Shown: positions 31,274 to 32,165 of the stretch, piece by piece | Layout: every line of letters begins with the position of its first letter | How positions within the stretch are numbered: position 1 is the stretch's first letter | From: Pseudomonadota bacterium | GTDB taxonomy: Bacteria > Pseudomonadota > Gammaproteobacteria > Burkholderiales > Sulfuricellaceae | DNA length: 32,165 nucleotides | Reading direction: 5' to 3' | Assembly: GCA_021792335.1 (NCBI GenBank) | Contig: JAJYUW010000010.1 | Location: forward strand, 1-32,165 | Program-made: the position numbers and the translations under genes | Notes under the pieces: generated by a model | The model's database searches: none | Told to the model about the DNA's origin: nothing | The model's input: only the letters and a program-made list of their open reading frames with translations

Positions 31274-32165
31274 ATGGAGTCCAATGACCTGTCCGCCCTC
31301 AACACCCGTTTCGCCATTCCCGGCCATGTGCAGTTCAAGGAAGGGCCGGGCGGGTTGGCTGTGGCTGAAATCGCCAACACCCATGCCGAGTCCATGATCG
31401 CCTTGCAGGGCGCCCATGTGATGACCTGGCAGCCGCGCGGCCAGGAGCCGGTGCTGTGGCTGTCGCGCCATGGCAAGTTCGCGCCGGGCAAATCGATCCG
31501 CGGCGGGGTGCCGATCTGCTGGCCGTGGTTTGGCCCTCATGCCAAGGATGCCTCGCTGCCGGGCCATGGCTTTGCCCGCACCGTGATGTGGGAGGTGAAG
31601 GAAACCGGGGCGCTGACGGATGGCGCGACCTTTCTCCGCTTCGGCCTGATCGAGACCGACGCCATCCGTGCCCAGTGGCCGCACCCCTCAAGTGTCGAGC
31701 TGCGGGTGACAGTAGGCGCCGAGCTGCGGGTCGAACTGCGTACACGCAATAGCGGCGGCGCGTCTTTCCAGCTGGGCGAGGCCTTCCATACCTATTTTCA
31801 CATCAGTGACGTGGCCGACATGGCGATCCGCGGGCTGGAAGGCTGTGCCTATCTGGACAAGGTGGATGGCTTTTCGCGCAAGACCCAGCAGGGCGCAGTG
31901 GTGATCGGAAGTGAAGTCGACCGGGTGTATCTCGACACCGAGGCCGACTGCCTGATAGACGATCGCGGCCTCAAGCGGCGGATTCGCATTGCCAAGCGTC
32001 AGAGCCGCTCTACCGTGGTGTGGAACCCGTGGACGGAAAAAGCCGAAAAGATGGGGGATTTCGGCCCGCAGGGCCATCGCGGCATGGTCTGCGTGGAAAC
32101 CGCCAACGCGCTGGATAATGTGGTGACCGTGACGCCCGGCGCGGAACATGGCCTGCTGGCGGTGA
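31274..32165 (+). CDS. D-hexose-6-phosphate mutarotase-like protein (YeaD family; open at window end)
   Basis: ATG 31274 (AAGGAG 7 nt upstream) opens a frame of 297 codons that reaches the window edge without a stop, close to the normal family length of about 290-300. RGGVPICWPWFGPH (near 77-90), GEAFHTYFHISDV (near 168-180) and VVWNPWTEKAEKMGDFG (near 250-266) match the aldose-1-epimerase-like YeaD fold, with the expected catalytic His and Glu near the C-terminus (VETANALDNVVTV). It would interconvert alpha and beta anomers of glucose-6-phosphate-type sugars in the cytoplasm. It stands alone after a repeat region. Confidence 0.9.
   Translation, partial: MESNDLSALNTRFAIPGHVQFKEGPGGLAVAEIANTHAESMIALQGAHVMTWQPRGQEPVLWLSRHGKFAPGKSIRGGVPICWPWFGPHAKDASLPGHGFARTVMWEVKETGALTDGATFLRFGLIETDAIRAQWPHPSSVELRVTVGAELRVELRTRNSGGASFQLGEAFHTYFHISDVADMAIRGLEGCAYLDKVDGFSRKTQQGAVVIGSEVDRVYLDTEADCLIDDRGLKRRIRIAKRQSRSTVVWNPWTEKAEKMGDFGPQGHRGMVCVETANALDNVVTVTPGAEHGLLAV

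Overview
The window looks like chromosome of a Gram-negative proteobacterium, most likely a facultatively anaerobic betaproteobacterium. This is inferred from overall GC richness, a class III ribonucleotide reductase next to ubiT (oxygen-independent ubiquinone synthesis), a cytochrome c5-like protein, a CstA transporter, and REP-like GC-rich palindromes. No rRNA or other decisive taxonomic marker is present, so the assignment is tentative.

Layout. 1-1458 (minus): cstA, cut by the window edge. 1528-1603: tRNA-Ala(CGC) with its own terminator. 1791-13527: a compact defence island directly downstream of the tRNA. From one strong promoter it runs half-size hsdS, hsdM, rhuM, full-size hsdS, a SLATT two-TM effector, a CD-NTase-like nucleotidyltransferase, hsdR and a YgjP-like metalloprotease. 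Most junctions are 4-nt stop/start overlaps. Thus a minimal CBASS-like pair sits inside a type I restriction-modification operon. It is followed by a two-TM membrane protein paired with a proteasome/HslV-like Ntn hydrolase whose Thr1, Asp17 and Lys33 fall at exactly the proteasomal positions. I regard this second pair as the best candidate for an undescribed defence module.

14063-20555: a housekeeping/metabolic block holding a Nudix hydrolase, a radical SAM protein, a fused IorA-IorB type molybdenum hydroxylase, a protein-L-isoaspartate methyltransferase, an orphan MbcA/ParS-type antitoxin-like protein and a Clp1/Grc3-like P-loop kinase. 20655-21707 (minus): DUF5335, a second MbcA/ParS-type small protein, an 18-codon ORF and a 90-residue unknown. 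22089-24233: a J-domain protein, a DUF1841-like protein and a secreted basic/His-rich protein. 24354-25055 (minus): higBA with a perfect 17-bp palindrome as likely operator. 25648-25724 (minus): tRNA-Arg(CCG).

25851-32165: a membrane-anchored cytochrome c, yehS (minus), ubiT, then the anaerobic ribonucleotide reductase locus, and a D-hexose-6-phosphate mutarotase-like gene running off the end. In the reductase locus, nrdD stops just after its zinc-binding motif. The glycyl-radical domain follows as a separate 64-residue ORF in the same frame, separated by a single TGA and its own ribosome binding site, and nrdG comes after it.
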